Below, in pieces: positions 58,983-64,000 of a stretch of DNA of 64,000 nucleotides. The translations under genes and the position numbers were made by a program. Numbering within the stretch: position 1 is the stretch's first letter; every line of letters starts with the position of its first letter. Below the pieces are notes generated by a model. It saw only the letters and a program-made list of their open reading frames with translations. It was not told the DNA's origin and ran no database searches. The stretch lies in NCBI RefSeq assembly GCF_000208865.1, contig NC_018398.1, forward strand, positions 4,234,812 to 4,298,811. Reading direction: 5' to 3'. Source of the stretch: Neospora caninum Liverpool. Lineage: Eukaryota > Apicomplexa > Conoidasida > Eucoccidiorida > Sarcocystidae.

Positions 58983-61900
58983 ATGTCGCTCTCGGATCCT
59001 CGCGCACTCCTCGACGCCAGCATCCCCTTCGACGATGCTAAAGTCGCCCTCTTGGACCAGGTTGTCGCTGCCATGTTTGGAACGACCGACAATCACTCAG
59101 TACGCGCCGAGCCTGCAGAGAATCAAACGCATATGCACCGCACACAAATATACACATCGAAACATAGCCGGTAGCCACGCAGTGATACCTATTTGCCCTA
59201 AAATAAATATATATAAGATAACCATGGGGTGGTACGTATCTATATATGTTTACCTATATATAGATGGCTATAGATGTGTTGAAGGAAGAGCACTGAGCGC
59301 CAAAGCGACGAGTAAGCGCGGAACTGCAGGAAAAAAGCTTTCGGAGAGAAAGAGTGACAGGGATAGGACGGAGGCCTCGAGTTTTTTTTGTGGGAAGGCC
59401 TCGACAATTTCTTTGTTTTTCTCCGGGGAGGGGAACAAATACAGAATATCATGGAGCGTTATCTCGCGGGAATGGGAGCAATAGACGAAAAGGCGCTCGC
59501 CGGAAGATCGAAGGAAAAGACAGGACGGGCAAAAAATAGGCATGCATATGGGGCGTTTCGTCTCACAGCCTTCAGAGAGGTGTCGACTGATTTTCCTGCA
59601 AGCGTATTCGTAGTGATCTTCTGTAGAAAAGGCAGGTAGCGATGGTTGCGCGAGTGCAACCGGAATGGGCATAGGACGAAGACAAATGCAGCTCTGTGGA
59701 TGCAGAAAAAATGCTAGGGGTAGATTTTTGGTTAGGCGGGAACCGCGTTTCTAATCATGCCGTTCTACACGGAAGCTGTCCACGGGGCGAGAACAGAAAC
59801 GCCGCTGATGGAGAGCGCCGCAATCTTTGAGAAAGTCTTTTGACACGCGCTTTGCGCACATGATATAGACTGTCGTTTGATGTCTGAGTGTGCATCGCGC
59901 TTCCCTGTCAATTAGCAGTTGCGGGTGCATGCGTACACTCCACATACACAACAGAGTGGCGGTGAAGGAGCCTCGGTTCCCTCGGTGGTCGTTGAACACG
60001 ACAGCTGTGATAGAACGGTGCGCATAGATGGAAAGATATAGCGTTTTTGCCTCTGCGCCTTCTGACCAGCGAGATGTGGCCCACAAAGTCTTGGGAGAGT
60101 TTAAAAACATGCCCGAAGCTTGGAGCTACGTAGCCGTCATTCTGAACAAGTCCCAGGACGCCAACACGAAGTTCGTCGCCCTCCAAATTCTTGAAAATAC
60201 AATCCAGGTAAACTCTCAAAACAACTAGGCGTGGACAGATGCCTACAGCTCTTTGCGCATATATATATATATATATATATTAAAGCAGTGCGTGAGGATG
60301 CATTCCCACGCACGTATATGTATGTAAGGGTATATGCGGACGTGTACATACGCGTGGCTAGGTGTATGTGAGTGTGCCGTCGCGTCCGCGTGGTCACTGG
60401 TAGATCTGGAAACCGCTTCTGGACGTCTGGTCAAAGGCAAGCGTCGTCTGTGTATGGGGGCTTTTCTTCAGTGCGGGGCTTGTCGATCTCCTGGAGTTCT
60501 TTGCGGCGTCGGGGCTTCCTGCGTGCTCTGGCTCTGCGCCTCTCTGTGCCGATCTCATATAGTGGCAGTTGACGGCGGAAAGACTGCCTGGGCGAGGGTC
60601 AAGCAGGGAGCACATGAGCTGCCGAAAGTGACTCCATGGTGTGAGTGCTTGTCTCTTCACGTCCTGGCTCATCACTTTTCCGTCTGCACGTGTTGGGCGT
60701 TTCTAGACGCGCTGGAACGTTCTGCCGGACGCCGAGAGGAATGGCATCAAGGTCTTTGTTACAGATCTCGTTATTCGCTTGGCGAGCGACGAGAAAGCTT
60801 GCCAGACGGAGAAGCACTTTGTGAATAAGGTCAACGAGAATCTGATTCAGGTATGTGTGCGCGTTCCTGGCTGTTTTTCCGGTGTCAAGGGAGCTCGCAA
60901 CTTCTCCTTTCCCGCCCTTCCGGGTCTCCCAGTCTCTCGCGTCGTCCGTTTCTCGCCTTTACTCTGCTCTCTTCACGCCTTCTGCCCCGCGCCGCTCCAC
61001 TTCGCTTCTTGCGGCCTCTCGTCCGTGCCGTCGTCCTCTCTGCGAGCATCGCTCCTGTGTGCCGTGAGTCTTCACGGCCGGGAGAGTTCCTGACTCCGTC
61101 TCCTCCCTGTGCCTCGCTTCCGCTCCAGTTCGAGGCCGCGCATCTTCCACTCTCTTCTCTCTCTTTGTCCTTCCCCGTTTCGCGCGTTTCTTTTCCCTTC
61201 CCTTGCGGGCTGCGTTTCGAAGCCTCTCAGCTGTGAGCGCGCCTCCCCCGCCGCGCGACTCCGCTCGGTCTCTCCTGTGTTGAGTCCACCGCGGCCTGCG
61301 TGGCTGCTCTCGGCCAGGTTGAGCTCGCCCAGCTTGGCTGCCGCCGGCTTCGCGCGCCGGTGTCTCTTCTTTGCATGCGGGTTCCGGTGGGTGACTGTCC
61401 CTGCGTGCAGATCGTGAAGCAGGAATGGCCGGATCGGTGGCCAGGCTTCATCACGGAGATTTGCCAGTCGAGCAAGGCGAGTCAGTCGATTTGCGAGAAC
61501 AACATGCGGCTGCTGAACATGTTGTCGGAAGAGGTCTTCGACTTCGGTCGCAACGAGATGGTGTCGAAGAAAGTCGACAAGTTAATGACGCAGCTGACAG
61601 CGCAGTTCCAGGAAGTCTTCGACGTCTGCATGTTTGTGTTGAAGAGCTACGTGGTCAACCCCGGCGGGATGAAGGAGAGCCTGGTGCAACAGACGCTCAA
61701 GTGCCTCGCCCACTTCCTCAAGTGGATTCCTCTGGGCTTCGTCTTTGAGACCGACTTGATCGAGACGCTGCTCCAAAACTTCTGGGAACCCGTCCAGTTC
61801 CGCGCCGACTGCCTTCGCTGCATCACTGAAATCGCTTCGCTCCAGCTGGGAAAGGAAGAAACGCACATGTTCCGCGAACGCCTCGCCGTCCTCTGGCTCC

Positions 61901-64000
61901 AACTGGTCGCCAAAGTCCTGGCTCTGCCTCCGCAAACCCTCCACTTTGAAGACGCCGGACGCGTCCCGCCGCAAATGCGCCTCTTCTGGGAGACCATATA
62001 CTGCCAACTTTCTCTCTGCCTCACCGGTAACACACAGCCGCAAACGCCCTCGCGACACATACACGGGAAACTTCCGTACCTGCGCGAAGCGAGCGAGACG
62101 CACCACAACCGCTTCCACTCCTAGCTCCTAATGCCTTCACTGACACATCGTCCACCGCATAGACACATGTAACACTACAAAGAAATATATATATATATAT
62201 TTATATAAATATATATATATATATATATGAATATGCATGCACATTGAGTGTACAGATGTGGGGATTTTTGCCGTGATAAACACTCGGCGGCGCTTTTCCC
62301 TCGCAAGAGTCTCTGTCCTTTTGCTGTCTAATTCCGCGGTTGGCTGTCGGTGTGGCGGTGTTTACGGCTTGGTCTCGGCGCTACATATATCGGTGGGGAG
62401 GTATGGGTCAGTGAATGTGAAACGAATGGTGAGGGACCACAGAAAGTAGGCGGCTGCCAGGATCCTCCTATACACGGCCGGAGGCCTGTAAGTCGAGCTG
62501 TCTCCTCGCGAGGAGCGGAGAGAAGGGCCAAGTCGGGGATGGGCGTTTTTCGGCCAGAGTTTTGGAGACGAGCGTGAATGGGAGCGCACAAGCGGTATCT
62601 TCCACGTTTTTTTTTTGTCTCAGCCGCGTCTGCCCAAAATGGAGAGGGTGGAGGGGAAAACGGGGGGGGGGGGGGGGGGGGGGGGGGAAAAAAAAAAGGC
62701 AAAAAGGGGGGNNNNNNNNNNNNNNNNNNNNNNNNNNNNNNNNNNNNNNNNNNNNNNNNNNNNNNNNNNNNNNNNNNNNNNNNNNNNNNNNNNNNNNNNN
62801 NNNNNNNNNNNGGGGGGGGGGGGGGGAAGTGCTCTGTTCAGACACTCGCCCACGACTGTGGACATCCCACGCGTCGAAGTGAAAACTCTCGCGTCTCCCC
62901 ATGTCTCTCTCGCATCTCTCGTGTTTCTGTAGCCTTTCTGAAGAACCACCGCGAGAACATTGCGGAGCCTCTGGACAAGGAGCGGAACGGACAAGCATGT
63001 GTCCAGATGCTCCAACAGGTCGCCGCGATGACCGATTTGCAGCACGACGAAACCTTCCAGATTTGCCTCGACTTTTGGTTCTCCTTCGCGGAAAAACTCC
63101 TTAATGAAGTCCACGAAGTCCTCAAGGTAAAGCGAGACACCGGCGACTTCTCTCTTCCAACAACAGTCGCCGTCGACAGGGCGACAGACCTTTTTCCCAC
63201 GCTGTTCAGCGCACTTGCATCTGTACGAGTATGTATCTTGCATCCGAACGTGCAGATCTGTTTAGACACGAGACGTTTTTTCTGAGCTCGCGAGGGCTGC
63301 CTCCGCTCCGCGGTGGCGTGTCCGCACCCCGTTTGCGCCGCCATCGAAGACTTTTCAGGAGAGTGTTGAAAAACGCGGCTTCGCTTTTGTTTGCAGCGAC
63401 AGAACAACGGCGCATCGCAGCCCCCGTTGATGCTTTCCATGCCGTCAAGTGAGTTTCTTTTCGCGCGCGCGACGCTCGTTTCAGTGGTCTCTGCACAACG
63501 CAGATTCGTGGAAAAGTCTGTCGCACAGACACCAACGCACAAGTCTAGGTGTGACAGCTTTGTTCTGGGACAGCGTGGAGCGTTCTCACGACGGTCGAGA
63601 GGTGAAACGGTTTGTGCCTTTCCTAGGTTTCCTGTCGTCGTTTTCCAACTGGTCTCACATTTAAGGGGTTCTACCAACCCTGCAGGTGTAGATACCCCAT
63701 ACCGCGCGTAGAAGTTTTTTTTTCCTTGCTGCAGGCTCTGATCCGGCAGGCGGTGTAAGTGGGATTGACGCACTGCGCCTCCCGTGCAGCTCTTCAGAAC
63801 TCTCGTGGCGCGTCAAAATGTACTCGGGCGTCTTGAACGAGGTTCGGAAAGTGATGATCCGGAAGATGGCGAAGCCTCAGGAGGTGTACATACAGTTCGA
63901 CCAGGAGACCGGCGAGGTTACTCGCGACCACGAAGTCGACACCGGTATGCAGGGAGCTCAAGATGCTTTTCAACAAAACAAATCTTCAGCTGAAAGACCA
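58983..64000 (+). CDS. XPO1: Exportin-1 (CRM1), N-terminal part, cut by the window end
   Basis: This is the karyopherin that exports leucine-rich-NES cargo from the nucleus with Ran-GTP. Exons are 58983-59099, 60070-60207, 60707-60850, 61411-62026, 62933-63126, 63397-63448 and 63798-63944; all junctions join in phase and the gene continues beyond the window. They give about 469 of roughly 1,100 residues. Family hallmarks are VALLDQVVAAMFG at the start, the importin-beta N-terminal motif FVALQILENTIQ joined to TRWNVLPDAERNGIK, IVKQEWPDRWPGFITEI, ENNMRLLNMLSEEVFDFG, HFLKWIPLGFVFETDLIETL, FLKNHRENI, and MAKPQEVYIQFDQETGEVTR matching the conserved MAKPEEVLVVENDQGEVVRE of other CRM1s. The last exon uses the second AG in GTGCAGCTCTTCAG; the first would shift the frame. 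The NES groove and the inhibitor-sensitive cysteine region lie beyond the window. A 100-N gap falls in the fourth intron and does not touch an exon. Confidence 0.95.
59204..59266. repeat. AT-rich microsatellite in XPO1 intron 1
   Basis: Short ATATAT blocks (AAATATATATAA, TATCTATATATG, CTATATATAG) are interspersed with unique sequence in the first XPO1 intron. Confidence 0.7.
60258..60282. repeat. (TA)n microsatellite in XPO1 intron 2
   Basis: A pure TA run of about twelve units within the intron between 60207 and 60707. Confidence 0.9.
62186..62230. repeat. (TA)n microsatellite in XPO1 intron 4
   Basis: TA repeats interrupted by TTTATATAAA, in the intron 62027-62932 that also carries the poly-G tract and gap. 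Confidence 0.9.
62662..62711 (+). repeat. Poly-G / poly-A homopolymer run before the gap
   Basis: A run of about 26 Gs, then about ten As, GGCAAAAA and another G run ends at the N gap. A further G run (62812-62826) begins right after it. Such runs block polymerase reads and explain the gap. The exact lengths are unreliable. Confidence 0.9.
62712..62811. other. Assembly gap, 100 N, in XPO1 intron 4
   Basis: Exactly 100 Ns are flanked on both sides by G runs, within the intron 62027-62932. The flanking exons join in phase 1, so no coding sequence needs to be missing here. Confidence 0.98.

Overview
The window is nuclear DNA of an apicomplexan parasite of the Toxoplasma/Hammondia/Neospora type. 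Exons are GC-rich. Introns have GT-AG borders, and several carry long (TA)n tracts. Proteins carry long Ser/Pro/Ala/Arg low-complexity insertions, and a rhoptry-family pseudokinase is present. From memory, not from a search, the order pseudokinase - UNC - exportin-1 fits a Toxoplasma gondii chromosome XII neighbourhood. All exon borders were read by eye from GT/AG signals, frame continuity and family resemblance.

Layout. 1-3276: no recognisable gene. 3277-3376: 100-N gap. 3377-~3697: a fragment of a bacterial chloramphenicol acetyltransferase gene, probably cloning-vector carry-over. Contiguity across 1-3.7 kb should therefore not be trusted. 3729-9429 (-): a two-exon, largely disordered protein of unknown function with a 10-residue coding repeat. 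12188-16081 (-): a Pro/Arg/Ser-rich protein ending in an OB fold like SOSS-B (hSSB). 18302-27312 (+): a nine-exon WD40 protein related to ERCC8/CSA, with a very large insertion. 28662-32275 (-): a rhoptry pseudokinase with a separate signal-peptide exon; its middle exons are unresolved. 34.6-36.6 kb (+): orphan exon-like segments. 36569-40147 (+): the myosin chaperone UNC (TPR + UCS). 41073-51063 (-): a very large multi-exon helical-repeat protein, probably organellar, with a tRNA-Leu(AAG) in one intron on the same strand. 52841-54178 and 55184-56283 (+): two small genes with signal peptides and no recognised family. 58983-64000 (+): the 5' part of exportin-1 (XPO1/CRM1), with a second 100-N gap inside an intron.

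Themes. Two genes point to DNA maintenance: the CSA-like WD40 protein (transcription-coupled repair through a CUL4-DDB1 ligase in other eukaryotes) and the OB-fold protein (ssDNA or Integrator-type complexes). UNC serves folding of the parasite's myosins and XPO1 serves nuclear export. The pseudokinase and the two signal-peptide genes are candidates for secretion into the parasitophorous vacuole or host cell. The gene pairs 16.1/18.3 kb and 51.1/52.8 kb are divergent and probably share promoter regions. UNC and the large minus-strand gene converge near 40.2 kb, where a (TA)n/(TATG)n tract lies.
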